64,000 nucleotides of DNA from Candidatus Avelusimicrobium aviculae (GCA_944324655.1 CALUXF010000001.1:1-64000); one strand, 5' to 3'; positions 34,533 to 43,455 are shown, counted from the first letter of the stretch. Numbers and translations: made by a program. Notes: generated by a model from the letters alone, not told the origin.

Positions 34533-35249
34533 TTATCTTCCGTCCGTGTAGGAGCGAAGGAGCGTTTCTTCTTTGGCCAAAGCGGAGCGGAACTGGTTCT
34601 GCAGCTGCGGAGGAAAACTTTTGAATATTTGTGAGGAAATAATTCCGCGCGCGAACGCCGTGCTTTGTTCATACGCCAATCTTTCTTTTTGGGCTTCCGG
34701 GGCAAAGGCCAGTTTAGGCTCTTGCAGGTAGTGGTATACGTGGCCGTATATTTCATGCGCCAACACAACAGCCAGCCGGGCGGTAATGTAATGCGCGGGG
34801 TGGTTTGTGGTGAAATCGTCCGTAGGAATAAATACCGTGTGAATATATTTTTTATCCGGAGTTTGTTGGGTAACGGTTAAACCGTTTGCTTTTTTTAAAG
34901 CCAGCTGGGCTTGTTTGCCTTTGGCCAGCTGGGCGGAAATATTGGCCCGCGTATCAAAAATAATTTGTACGGTGATAACATCCGGGAAAGCGGCTTGAGG
35001 TATATCTGTAAAATCGGGCGCTTGGGCATAGGGTTTTGCCATTTTAACCAATGCCAGCGCGCTGGCTACGGCGCTGAATTGTTCTTGCGGAAGAGTCTGC
35101 AAGCTGTTGGTGTGCAGGGTAAATAATTTAGGGGTATTTTGCGCCGCCTGTTCTACTGCAAAAGCCGCCGTCTGGGCGGGGGAAAACGCAGCGTGCGCGG
35201 GAATAAGCGCCGCGCCGCAGGTGAATAATAAAAAAAAGACACATTTCAT
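34533..35249 (-). CDS. Exported protein with an HExxxH motif, possible metallopeptidase
   Basis: 238 residues from ATG 35249, where a signal peptide (KCVFFLLFTCGAALIPAHA) begins; an in-frame extension to 35393 overlaps the aldolase gene and is rejected. The key feature is VVLAHEIYGHVYHYLQEP at about residue 175, with a downstream YEQSTAFARG helix whose Glu could be a third ligand. HExxxH is known from TldD-type proteases, but the rest shows no TldD similarity. Probably a periplasmic zinc protein, function unknown. Confidence 0.6.
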   Translation of the reverse strand: MKCVFFLLFTCGAALIPAHAAFSPAQTAAFAVEQAAQNTPKLFTLHTNSLQTLPQEQFSAVASALALVKMAKPYAQAPDFTDIPQAAFPDVITVQIIFDTRANISAQLAKGKQAQLALKKANGLTVTQQTPDKKYIHTVFIPTDDFTTNHPAHYITARLAVVLAHEIYGHVYHYLQEPKLAFAPEAQKERLAYEQSTAFARGIISSQIFKSFPPQLQNQFRSALAKEETLLRSYTDGR

Positions 35250-35292
35250 ATACTTACAGGGTAGCTGTTTAGATAGCGGATAAACAAGGGAC

Positions 35293-35317
35293 AAAAGACC
35301 CAGCTTTACGCTGGGCC
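35293..35317 (-). terminator. Terminator after threonine aldolase
   Basis: GGCCCAGC / GCTGGGTC hairpin followed by TTTTG on the minus strand. Confidence 0.75.
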
Positions 35318-35326
35318 TTTGTGTTT

Positions 35327-36361
35327 TTATAAAGAAGCGATGTCTTTTTCCAGTGCGGCCACGTTGTCTTCCGTCGTGGCCCAGCTGGTGCAAACGCGTA
35401 TGACCGTATGTTCCGCGTCCGGGTGGCCAAAATGGGCGATTACGTATTTTTCTTCCAATTTTTTTACCAGCTCGTTAGGCAATATGGGAAACTGCTGGTT
35501 GGTGGGAGAATTATACAGCAACGGAAACCCGGCCTTTTGAAACGCTTTTTTAATACGCGCGGCAAACTCATTGGCGCGGCGGGCGATGTTTAAATATAAG
35601 TCATCCTCAAACAAGGTTAAGAACTGAAGCCCCAGCAGCCAGCCTTTGGCCAGCATGGCCCCGCGCTGTTTAATATAATAACGGAAATCCGCCTGCAGGG
35701 CCGGGTGCAGTATCACTACCGCTTCCCCAAACAAAGCTCCCACTTTGGTCCCGCCGATATAAAACACGTCACACAAGGCTGCCAGTTCCGGCAAAGAGAC
35801 CGTATTTTTTTTGGCGGTTAAGGCGTATCCCAGGCGGGCTCCGTCCACAAATAAAAACAGATTGTTTTTTTGGCACACTTCATGCAGCTCCTGCAGTTCC
35901 TGTTTGGTGTACAAGGTGCCGTATTCGGTAGGGAAAGAGATATAGACCATTTTAGGCTGGGAGGCGAATTCCGGATTGTCATCGGCGTAGTGGGCTTCAC
36001 AGATTTGCTGCACTTGCGCGGCGGAAATTTTACCGTCTGTTGACGGTACGGAAATAATCCGGTGTCCGGTGGCCTCTATGGCGCCGGTTTCATGCACATT
36101 GATGTGCCCGCAATCGGCCGAGATAACAGACTGATAGGGTTTCAAAGCAGAAGCGATAACGGTTAAGTTCGTTTGCGTCCCGCCTACTAAAAAGTGAACG
36201 GCGGCCTGCGGGGCTTGGCATTTTGCGCGGATAAGGTCTGCCGCTTGGCGGCAGTAATGGTCTTCCCCATAGCCGGGGATTTGTTCCATATTGGTTTTAG
36301 ATAAACGCTCTAAAATAGCCGGGTGAGTGCCCTCATTATAATCGCAATTAAATCGAATCAT
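35327..36361 (-). CDS. ltaE: Low-specificity L-threonine aldolase-like PLP enzyme
   Basis: 344 residues, fold-type I aminotransferase family. It cleaves threonine or allo-threonine to glycine and acetaldehyde. Motifs: FLVGGTQTNL, SADCGHINVHETGA (stacking His), FVDGARLGYAL (Asp to the pyridine N) and the PLP lysine in IGGTKVGALFGEA. Close to the typical ~340 length. Cytosolic. Promoter AGCTATAAT at 36415-36423. Other beta-eliminating members of the family cannot be excluded. Confidence 0.88.
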   Translation of the reverse strand: MIRFNCDYNEGTHPAILERLSKTNMEQIPGYGEDHYCRQAADLIRAKCQAPQAAVHFLVGGTQTNLTVIASALKPYQSVISADCGHINVHETGAIEATGHRIISVPSTDGKISAAQVQQICEAHYADDNPEFASQPKMVYISFPTEYGTLYTKQELQELHEVCQKNNLFLFVDGARLGYALTAKKNTVSLPELAALCDVFYIGGTKVGALFGEAVVILHPALQADFRYYIKQRGAMLAKGWLLGLQFLTLFEDDLYLNIARRANEFAARIKKAFQKAGFPLLYNSPTNQQFPILPNELVKKLEEKYVIAHFGHPDAEHTVIRVCTSWATTEDNVAALEKDIASL

Positions 36362-36414
36362 ACTTTTCCTATGGGTAAAACTTTTAAGTTACAGGCTTCT
36401 TTCCTACTATATAT

Positions 36415-36423
36415 ATTATAGCT
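36415..36423 (-). promoter_or_regulatory. -10 element of ltaE
   Basis: AGCTATAAT on the minus strand, ~54 bp before the ATG. Confidence 0.5.
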
Positions 36424-36465
36424 CTTTATGATATGCCTGCGCGGGCAAGCCATTAAAACAAAACG

Positions 36466-36491
36466 GCCCGCTGAACGCGGGCCGTTTAGAG
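36466..36491 (-). terminator. Terminator after the autotransporter remnant
   Basis: AACGGCCCGC / GCGGGCCGTT with a T-rich tail on the minus strand. Confidence 0.85.
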
Positions 36492-36502
36492 CTGGGCTTT
36501 AT

Positions 36503-38216
36503 TTAAAAACGCAACGCTCCCTGCGCTTTCACACCCCAACCTTCCATTTGCCCCCCTTCTACAAAACCGGAAAGGTTTGCCAAAAGGCCTTTGGCTTCAT
36601 TATTGTAGTTGATACCCAATGTGGCGCGTCCGGTGGTGCCTCTTAAGGAAACGCCGTCTAAACGGTGGTTTTCCACTTCCGCCAGGCCTTGCCCGTTAAA
36701 TTCATGCAACAGTTCCGCCTTGATTTGCGGGGCAAAATAACCAAAAGCCAGAAATTCCGGCTGGAAGTTTACCCCCAGGGCGCCCAACAAGCTGTCGCTG
36801 CCGGAAAGATAGATTTCTTCCCCCAGGTTGTCCGTTAAATCCTTGCCTTGAATATGTGTCCAACGCAGGCGGGCGTCCGCCCATAAAGAGGGGATAAACG
36901 CATACTGGGCGGCGGTTTGCAGGGAGGTGAACACGCTTTCATAATCAAAGCTGGCGCCCGTTTGGTAAGAGCCTCCATAGCTGGTGGTTTGCCAGCCTAC
37001 GCGCGCGTCCGCCAGCAGACGTAAGTTTTCCGTTCCGTTCCAAGCGCCAAATAATCCGCCTGCCCAGGAGGAGGCGTAACTGTCGGAATGAACGGGATAG
37101 GTGTTATAATCCCCATACGCGTAACGGGCATACAGCCCGCCCAGCCAATCAGCCGTTTGGGTATACAAGCCGGCTAAAACGGTGGTGGCGTGCAGGCGGA
37201 TGCCGCTGCCGGTTTCATGGGTGGCGTTTTCGTAACTGCTTTGCAGGAAGGTGCCGGTTTCTTGCCCGCTTTGTACGGCGTTGTTTAAGGCTTCGCTAAG
37301 CAGCCCGTCCCCGGCGTTGGCTAACGCCAATGCGGCCATGGCGGTTTGTACGTAGGTTTCCGCCCGCTGGGAAGAAAACCCGCCGGAAAGCAGCCAGGCG
37401 GTCCAGCCGTCCGCTTGCTGTTCCGGGGTTAACGCATAGGTATAAACGCCGGAGTCTACCGAGTGCAGCAAGAAAGAAGAATTTTCATCCGGAGTGCGTA
37501 TCATAATGTGTCCGTTTACGTCATTAACGCCTTGCACGTATACATCGGCTTGCGCTACGTCTTGCGCAAATGTAACTGATGTATCCGCCCCGGAAATAAT
37601 ATACGGCCGGTCAAACCCGCTTACGTTTAGTTCTTGCGCGCTTTGAAAGTTAAGCAGCGTCAGCTGGTTGTTTCCGCCTTCGCCCCCATAAACGGTGCCG
37701 GATATATCGCTTTTCCCCGCCAGGGTAACGGTGTTATTGCCGCCTTGCGCGGCGGACGCGGCGTACACGTCCCCAGTAACAGAAGAGTTGTTGATGATGA
37801 CTTGGTTCCAGCCGGCGGTGGAGTTTGTTCCTTCCGCCAAGCCGCCGTATACACTGCCGTTCACTTGGGAATCCGTCAGCCATAAGCGGTTGTAATTGGC
37901 GGAGGTATAATCCCCCAGCGCGGCTCCGCCGTATGCGTTGCCGGTCAGGGTGGAAGAATCCAAATGCACCAAGTTGGCCCAAGCGGTGGAAAGAGTGGTG
38001 TCTGTTACGCCGTTGGGGTTGATGTCGTCTTGCTGGGACACTAAGCCGCCGTATACATTGGCGTTGATTTGGCTTTCTGTGGCGGAAAGGGTGTTGGTGT
38101 CGGCTTGATAGCCGATGGCGAGGTCCTGCTGTCCTTGCGCCGTAAGCGTTTGCCGCTCATGCGCGGCCCAACCCCCGGCCAAGGTGGCGGCCGTGGCGGT
38201 GGTGGAAGTGTTGCCA
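36503..38216 (-). pseudogene. Autotransporter, 5'-truncated (passenger end plus beta-barrel)
   Basis: About 570 codons with no stop. The passenger fragment has repeated beta-helix rungs ending in YGG (NANVYGGL, GNAYGGA, GSVYGGL, GTVYGGE). A linker leads to a ~270-residue C-terminal type V autotransporter barrel (GLYARYAYGDYNTY..., ending in the terminal strand with Phe, GALRF). The frame runs on to 38476, but beyond ~38216 it is antisense to a phage terminase relic and encodes no signal peptide. The gene has thus lost its start and export signal and is probably not expressed as a functional secreted protein. The missing half would lie elsewhere or be deleted. Confidence 0.75.
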
Positions 38217-38905
38217 CTTCTGCTAGCAGTGTGCTTACAGGCTGCAAAGCAGAATATATGATTATAGCTGACCTTATTAAAGCGGATGATGAAAAGTCCG
38301 AAGTCATCCGTGAACATGTAAAGGAAAGCAAAACAATTATGATAATGCAGCGCACGCATCAAATTGACTTTTTGGGATATTTTCTTGAAAGTGGGGCAGA
38401 TTTTATCTGCAGTAACTATAGATGAAGAAACATGGGGTATTAGGAATAAGCTGACTGGTGTAGTTAAAGTGTTCACAAGATACCCTGGGAACGCTCTATC
38501 CCAGCAGGAGAAGATGAAACTATATTAAAGAAGATAAAGGATGATATTGGTAGTAAAAATTTTGCCTGTTAAGTCAGCAGAATCTACAGGCAGAAGATAG
38601 TGGGTTTATTGTGCGGGAATATGTCAAATGTTATAATCAAAACAAATTGCCCTGATTAAGATTTTACAGGTCTTTTTACGTGCCATAGGCAAACTAGGCT
38701 TATTATTTCTTAGGCTCATTGCCTATCGTGCTAATAAAGACTGTGCTATATACGTTAAAGAAGCAATTTCAACCATAACGCCATGGGTTGAGTCCTTATT
38801 AAGAGAGTTATTTGTTTTTCCAAACGGAAAGTATAATGACCCGGCCGACGCTTTAATCCAAGGTTTAACTTGCTTAAATAAAGGTAGAACGTGTTATACG
38901 TTAGA
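38213..38905 (+). pseudogene. Phage terminase large subunit, decayed
   Basis: Pieces in shifting frames align in order with terminase large subunits. ATSASSVLTGCKAEYMIIAD corresponds to the ATS-x-G-x-LTGRGAD...DDP block; then SEVIREHV, IMIMQRTHQIDFLGYFLE (the MQR-H-x-DL-x-G-x-L block), IDEETWG, LYPSRxEDETILKKIKDDIGS, SQQNLQAEDSGFI (the QYQQ-P block), and finally TPWVESLLRELFVFPNGKYN-DPADAL (C-terminal nuclease end). At least three frameshifts, stops and internal deletions; the ATPase Walker motifs are absent. Clear evidence of former prophage DNA. Confidence 0.85.
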
Positions 38906-38939
38906 GATTGGAAGCAGTCTACTAAGAGATGAAATCAAA

Positions 38940-38968
38940 AGAGGGCTACTCATCAAGGGTAGCCCTCT
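38940..38968 (-). terminator. Terminator after the repeat-protein gene
   Basis: AGAGGGCTAC / GTAGCCCTCT-type stem with TTTTG on the minus strand. Confidence 0.6.
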
Positions 38969-39008
38969 GTGCTTAACAAATACAGTGCCCAAGATTATAA
39001 TTTAAAAA

Positions 39009-39314
39009 TCACACATGGCGCTGTGATAATTTTGAAAATCTTTCATCATAAGAAATAATATAATTATTTTTTTCAAAATTTATAGTGCTTCCAATATTTC
39101 TAAACTCCCCTAATTCTGATTCAGGTTTTTCTTTGATTTTGCCAAACGTTTCATTATAAACAGTAAAGTAATGGTTTTTATAAAAAACCATGTATTCAGA
39201 ATTAAATCCTTGCAGCTCTCCTACAAATGATGCAGGTTTCTCTGAAATTTTTTTATTATTTTCATCTAACACCCTATAGTAATTATTTTTTAATTCCACA
39301 TCTGATATTGCCAT
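39009..39314 (-). CDS. Small three-repeat protein in the AT-rich island, unknown
   Basis: 101 residues with GGGAGG RBS. Nearly three copies of a ~38-residue unit: YYRVLDENNKKISEKP..., YFTVYNETFGKIKEKP..., YIISYDERFSKL. Each is two short beta strands with a K-I-x-E-K-P turn, resembling WG-type or propeller-like repeats. No signal peptide. Base composition is much more AT-rich than core genes, consistent with transfer. It faces away from the nuclease gene across a shared promoter region. Not recognised. Confidence 0.65.
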   Translation of the reverse strand: MAISDVELKNNYYRVLDENNKKISEKPASFVGELQGFNSEYMVFYKNHYFTVYNETFGKIKEKPESELGEFRNIGSTINFEKNNYIISYDERFSKLSQRHV

Positions 39315-39392
39315 ATTCTACCTCCCTAATGCTTTTTTATTCTACATAAAATTTCCGACTTGCGCTTGCCGTTTAATTCAAATATAAAACAA

Positions 39393-39430
39393 TTTGCGTT
39401 ATTATATAATATAGCTAATAACGTCGCAAA
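39393..39430. promoter_or_regulatory. Imperfect palindrome over a promoter, likely operator
   Basis: TTTGCGTTATTA (39393-39404) is mirrored by TAATAACgtCGCAAA (39416-39430), with TATAAT at 39405-39410 between the arms. Placed before the nuclease gene, as for a dimeric repressor site. Confidence 0.5.
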
Positions 39431-39451
39431 CTCTCACCGAGGAATGTAAAA

Positions 39452-40594
39452 ATGAATCTGGAGCTGCTTTTAAATAATATTTATGCAATCAACAAACGTT
39501 TTGAAGAATTGACGTTCCAAAGTGGTGCTAATTTCAATATTTTCAATATTCTCGATGTATCTGTTTGTGAACTTTCCCACTCTGCTTTTTTAAGTGAACT
39601 TTTATCTCCTAATGGCTCCCATGGAAAAGGCAGTATTTTTCTTAAAAAATTTCTAAATATTATTTGTCCAGGCATAGATTTGGGAATTGAAGATGCCAAA
39701 GTGTCTTGTGAAAAATCTGTAGAGAATGGCAGGATAGATATATTAATAGAGGCCAAAAATTTTGCCTTGGTGATTGAAAATAAAATTTATGCTAACGACC
39801 AAGACAAACAACTCAAAAGATATTATGACTATTTGAATAAGGAGTACTCAAAGGAATTGAGAAAATTAGCCTATCTCACCTTGGATGGGAGAAATGCGTC
39901 TAAAGAGAGTTTGGACAGCTTGGACGAAAATGAATATATACGATTGTCTTATCGGGGAGATATACTGGAGTGGCTTAATGAGTGTTATAAGGAAACCGCT
40001 GATATGCCGTTTCTACGAGAAACTCTTGCGCAATATATTGTTCTAATTAAAAACTTAACGGGACAATCTGAGAGGAATAAAATGAGTGATGAAATTCTAA
40101 AAGTTTTAACTAAAAGTAAAGAAAATATTGCTGCGGCATTTGATGTTGAGAAGTATTTAGCAAAGGCAAAGACCTGTCTTGTACGAGAACGCCTTATCCC
40201 TGCTTTAAAAGATTTCGCAAATAAAGAAGGATTTGAGTTTTTATCAGACCCCTTTGACACCCCTTTTAAAAAGTATCTTGGATTTACTTTTTATAACAAA
40301 TCTTGGAATTTTCTTAAAATACGTTTTGAGTTCCAAGGTGAAAATTTTAAAGAGTTTATTTATGGATTTCAATGTAATGCCTGCCCAGAAACTTTGAAAA
40401 CTTTTTTTTCTGGACAGAACTCTTATAAACACAGCCCTTTGTGGCCCCTATATCGACCTATGGATTTACCAAAATACCGCATTTGGGATAAAGACGCTTT
40501 TGTTTCTATAGCAGAAGGCGGGGCGGACATTGTTAACTCTATGCAGGAAAAAATTAATGAATTAATTAAATTACTCGATGGGAAAGAGATGTGA
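39452..40594 (+). CDS. PD-(D/E)XK nuclease superfamily protein
   Basis: 380 residues with RBS GAGGA. N-terminal ~60-110 contains ELSHSAFLSELLSPNGSHGKG; the nuclease core is at ~105-145: GRIDILIEAKNFALVIENKIYANDQDKQL, that is D-x(n)-ExK followed by the Q-x-Q-L helix. This matches the PDDEXK_4 type, cytosolic DNA-cleaving or inactive relatives often found in defence or mobile regions. The C-terminal ~200 residues are an unassigned helical/beta domain. AT-rich and flanked by pseudogenes; it is intact, unlike its neighbours, suggesting selection or recent arrival. Confidence 0.8.
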   Translation: MNLELLLNNIYAINKRFEELTFQSGANFNIFNILDVSVCELSHSAFLSELLSPNGSHGKGSIFLKKFLNIICPGIDLGIEDAKVSCEKSVENGRIDILIEAKNFALVIENKIYANDQDKQLKRYYDYLNKEYSKELRKLAYLTLDGRNASKESLDSLDENEYIRLSYRGDILEWLNECYKETADMPFLRETLAQYIVLIKNLTGQSERNKMSDEILKVLTKSKENIAAAFDVEKYLAKAKTCLVRERLIPALKDFANKEGFEFLSDPFDTPFKKYLGFTFYNKSWNFLKIRFEFQGENFKEFIYGFQCNACPETLKTFFSGQNSYKHSPLWPLYRPMDLPKYRIWDKDAFVSIAEGGADIVNSMQEKINELIKLLDGKEM

Positions 40595-40617
40595 GTAAGT
40601 TAATTAGCTTGTTTTAA

Positions 40618-41507
40618 TCATTCAAGATGTTTTTTGCTTTTATCTTCAGCAAAGTTCTTTGGAGAGCGGACTGTTATATGGGGCAACCAACTTAAAACTG
40701 AGGATATTATTTCCGCAAAGTTTGAAGCCTTGCCTGTTGTTATTAGGCTATTCTCTTTTTAATTTTTTGTAATGGAACATATTCTTTCTTCTTAAATTAT
40801 AGTGCTATTTCCTTCGATATTTTAACTCCGTTTCAAGAATTCTTTTTTCTGAAACCTATACATTAACTCTTTCTTTTATAAATTTATATCACCAGAGTAT
40901 TTAAACGTGTTTCCTGAAGGTCCTATTTTTGTTATTTTTTTCAATCTTAAGTTCAAAAAGCACATCATTATTCCCTTCCCCCTACCAAATACAAAAAACC
41001 TTCATAGCACGCTATTTTAAGTGGTTTTAGTTTATAGTATCTTGGCTTTCTGCCACCCATATAATAAATGCTTGTAATTTCTTGATCTTTAATAGCATCT
41101 TCAATAGCCTTTGTAATTTCGGTGTTATTGCATTGTCCCCCAGAAGGCCTTTTTATAAAAGAGATTTCCCTTATATATATTTATAAACTTTTGTTGCAGT
41201 GCAGAAAAAGAATTTGCAAGGTCTTTCCCTAGTCCTACTGCTGTTTTTGAGATAAAAACAAGCAAGAATGTTTCTTTATTAGAGATCTTCATTATGCTTA
41301 AGAAAAATTTTCCTCAAATGCGTATAAGCCAGGGTTAGGGCAATAAAGTGGAAAAGCTGCTTCTTCTATGGCCTTACTATCTCTTTACACTGTGCATGTA
41401 GTAAAACCAAGATTTTGGGTCTGAGTGGCAAGATGTATAGTTCCTCTATCAAATTCGTTAAGAAAATATAAAATACGAATTATTTCGCTTCGTATTTCTT
41501 CATTCAT
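40618..41507 (-). pseudogene. WYL-domain transcriptional regulator, decayed
   Basis: Minus-strand fragments align in order with WYL regulators. N-terminal HTH: NEEIRSEIIRILYFLNEFD and, after a stop, RDSKAIEEAAFPLYCPNPGL, matching the TVQRDIKxLEEAGFP block. Middle: SNKETFLLVFISKTAVGLGKDLANSF. WYL core: AIEDAIKDQEITSIYY, PLKIACYEGFLYLVGGRE. C-terminal WCX-like: NFAEIISSVLSWLPHITVRSPK. Several stops and frameshifts make it non-functional. WYL regulators frequently control defence genes, so it may have repressed the adjacent nuclease. Confidence 0.75.
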
Positions 41508-41549
41508 ACAAGTCTCCCATACGCGCGACACTCCGATGTCGATATCTCT

Positions 41550-41720
41550 CTTATACTTTAACACTACATTCTGTTACATTAAAAACCCACCCTTCATCTT
41601 GAAATATTTTATTAAGCGCAATGGGGGAAGTTGTATAGTGCAGGTCTCTACGAAATATAATATTTTCTTTATTTAATCCAAAGGCTGATATAATCTTTTT
41701 TATGATAGAAAGTTGTTTGA
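41550..41720 (-). other. Short open stretch downstream of the DnaB-like gene
   Basis: A ~56-codon minus-strand frame (contains NKENIIFRRDLHYTTSPIAL, ends NVTECSVKV) begins right after the DnaB-like stop but has no standard start codon; probably a remnant of a longer gene. Not recognised. Confidence 0.25.
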
Positions 41721-41721
41721 T

Positions 41722-42543
41722 TCATTTGTCTTCAAAGCTTACAGTTTCCGGATTAAACTCTAATCCAATCTTTCCCGTAACCCCGTTTATAGATCGGTGG
41801 ACTATAAGGGTTGCTTCGTTTTTTAAAGAAGTATCTTCTCTTTGAAACTCCTCCTCACGGTGAATCATCCAAATGCTATCCAGCTCGGATAAAGCAGTAT
41901 CAGAAAACTCTCTCAAATCTGACAGGCTGGGTTCAAGAGTCTTATCATTTCGGGACAATTGAGCTAGTAAAAGTATTGGTATACTCACATCTTTGGCAAA
42001 TCGTCTTAAATGTTTTAATATATTTTCCACAGCTTTCTTACGATTTCCAAATACTTCTACTGGATGCGATTGTTGCGAGCGACTCTCGGATGGCGCTACA
42101 GCGCGAATCAAGTTTAAATAATCAACTACTATCAAATCCAGACTTTGTTTTTTATTTTCTAATTCTGTGATAACCTCTTTTGCATAAGAAATAATTTCAG
42201 TAATGGTAATTCCAGGCTTATCGTTTATAAAAAGATGTGATTTTATATTGAGATTATCCCAAGATATTTCTTTTTCTGAATTACGAATGTTCGAGGGAAC
42301 AAGCTTTTCTTGCATTGCATACAAGCGTTTATAAATGCTTTCTTTTGGCATTTCAAGCGAGAATAATAATATATTGTTCCCTCCATGGCAACAAGTTTTA
42401 TAAATGACGCTAAGTCCAAATGCTGTTTTTCCTTGAGCGGGTCTTGTGCCTAGAATATGCAATATTCCGCGGTTTAATCCGCCTATTTTTTGGTCTATGT
42501 TTTTGAATCCTGTAGGGATTACAGAATTATTTTTATTTATCAT
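41722..42543 (-). CDS. DnaB-type helicase ATPase domain protein (no N-terminal domain)
   Basis: 273 residues with RBS AAAGGAG. RecA-like core of replicative DnaB: GGLNRGILHILGTRPAQGKTAFGL (Walker A), FSLEMPKESI, LIVVDYLNLI (Walker B), LLAQLSRNDKTLEPSLSDLREFSD (H3), DSIWMIHREEEF and the terminal arginine-finger region. Cellular DnaB is ~450 residues with an N-terminal primase-interacting domain that is absent here. Phage and plasmid helicases or recombinases can have this short form. Some core positions vary (GTRPAQGKT for GARPxMGKT). AT-rich, in the accessory island. Confidence 0.78.
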   Translation of the reverse strand: MINKNNSVIPTGFKNIDQKIGGLNRGILHILGTRPAQGKTAFGLSVIYKTCCHGGNNILLFSLEMPKESIYKRLYAMQEKLVPSNIRNSEKEISWDNLNIKSHLFINDKPGITITEIISYAKEVITELENKKQSLDLIVVDYLNLIRAVAPSESRSQQSHPVEVFGNRKKAVENILKHLRRFAKDVSIPILLLAQLSRNDKTLEPSLSDLREFSDTALSELDSIWMIHREEEFQREDTSLKNEATLIVHRSINGVTGKIGLEFNPETVSFEDK

Positions 42544-42554
42544 ATATATCTCCT

Positions 42555-42690
42555 TTAATAAACAGGCGATTCGTCCAATATTTCAAGTGTCATTTTGTTA
42601 ACTATAAATTGTGATAGGGTACACACTCCCAGCACATTGTTTTTTGGTTAAATTAATGTTAATTTTTGTATTTCTGAACTCAATTCTTAG
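42555..42690 (-). pseudogene. Possible relic of a DnaB N-terminal domain
   Basis: Immediately upstream of the DnaB-like ORF, the minus strand reads NNVLGVCTLSQFIVNKMTLE followed by ILDESPVY and a stop, with another stop before it. The spacing resembles the AVLGALLLDPEAIDKVLEIL-x-PEDFY start of DnaB. Short and weak, so tentative. Confidence 0.3.
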
Positions 42691-42775
42691 CCTTCTTTCA
42701 CAGTCATAATACTATATATTCCTCAATATTACCTAGTTTACGAATAATTCCTAGTTTAATGTTTTGCTGGGAAAA

Positions 42776-43220
42776 TGGAAAACTTGGCTAAATTATCACT
42801 ACCTAAAATCCACTCCCCTATGGCAAACATATATAAAAACACCTATTCTAAAACTTGGGAAATCTACACTTATAAAACATATCTTCTGGCATCAGCAAGC
42901 GTGCCAAAATATTCTATTAGAAAAAGCTTTAGAAAAAACCGAAGTCGGCAGCGCGTTACACAGAGAGGAAATTTTGTATGAAGTCGGCACAAAGTTTATC
43001 CGATCTTATAAAGGTGCGCTATGAAGTGGAAGTTATTAAGGACGGCTTCCTATTTGAGGGCATAGTTTACAAAAGTTTATCTGTTATTGCACGCCAAATA
43101 ACCGGTGCACAATGTATAGCTAAGAATATTGCCAAAATCTTGCCAATAAAACTACAAAAACCTGCAAAAAATAGCAAAAAAGACCGTTTGGAGACTTGTA
43201 CCTGCAAAGTCTTAAAATAG
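42776..43220 (+). pseudogene. DUF2924-type gene, frameshifted
   Basis: EVGTKFIRSYKGA (frame ending at 43024) continues in another frame as YEVEVIKDGFLFEGIVYKSL followed by SVIARQITGAQ, the hallmark of DUF2924 proteins (G-T-x-L-x-R-E-W-x-G...V-x-V-x-x-D-G-F-x-Y-x-G-x-x-Y-x-S-L-S-x-I-A-R-x-I-T-G). The frames meet near 43020. The usual C-terminal GPRFFGL is replaced by a basic unrelated tail. DUF2924 genes accompany site-specific recombinases in phages and integrative elements. Confidence 0.7.
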
Positions 43221-43230
43221 AGAGAAAATA

Positions 43231-43256
43231 AAAAATCCTCGTCGTAAAACGAGGAC
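43231..43256 (-). terminator. Terminator after tRNA-Val
   Basis: TCCTCGT/ACGAGGA stem with a T run on the minus strand. Confidence 0.8.
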
Positions 43257-43262
43257 TCTAAA

Positions 43263-43337
43263 TGGTGCCCAGTACAGGGATTGAACCTGTGACCTTTCCC
43301 ATGTCAAGGGAACGCGCTACCGCTGCGCCAACTGGGC
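43263..43337 (-). tRNA. tRNA-Val (anticodon GAC), CCA encoded
   Basis: 75 nt with full cloverleaf: acceptor GCCCAGT/ACTGGGC, anticodon loop TTGACAT, T loop TTCAATC, encoded CCA. Its 3' end borders the AT-rich accessory island, a common integration position, but I found no second copy of the 3' end at the far boundary. Confidence 0.97.
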
Positions 43338-43361
43338 TTAAATCGGTTTGAATACTTATCT

Positions 43362-43370
43362 ATTATAGCA
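43362..43370 (-). promoter_or_regulatory. Extended -10 element of tRNA-Val
   Basis: TGCTATAAT on the minus strand, 25 bp before the tRNA 5' end. Confidence 0.6.
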
Positions 43371-43455
43371 TATTTGTTTTATGAAGGGGGGAAGGCCTTT
43401 CTTTATATAGTGGCTAAGTTTTTTATACTATTATATAAAACCCGGAAGAATAAAA

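Noticed and set aside
35250-35393. Extended start of the HExxxH protein
   Set aside because: It overlaps the aldolase 3' end and a terminator; a good signal peptide begins at 35249.
38217-38476. N-terminal extension of the autotransporter frame
   Set aside because: It is antisense to recognisable terminase sequence and has no signal peptide; an accidental open frame.
38190-43337. att site duplication of the tRNA-Val 3' end
   Set aside because: I looked for a second copy of the tRNA-Val 3' sequence near the other island boundary and found none.
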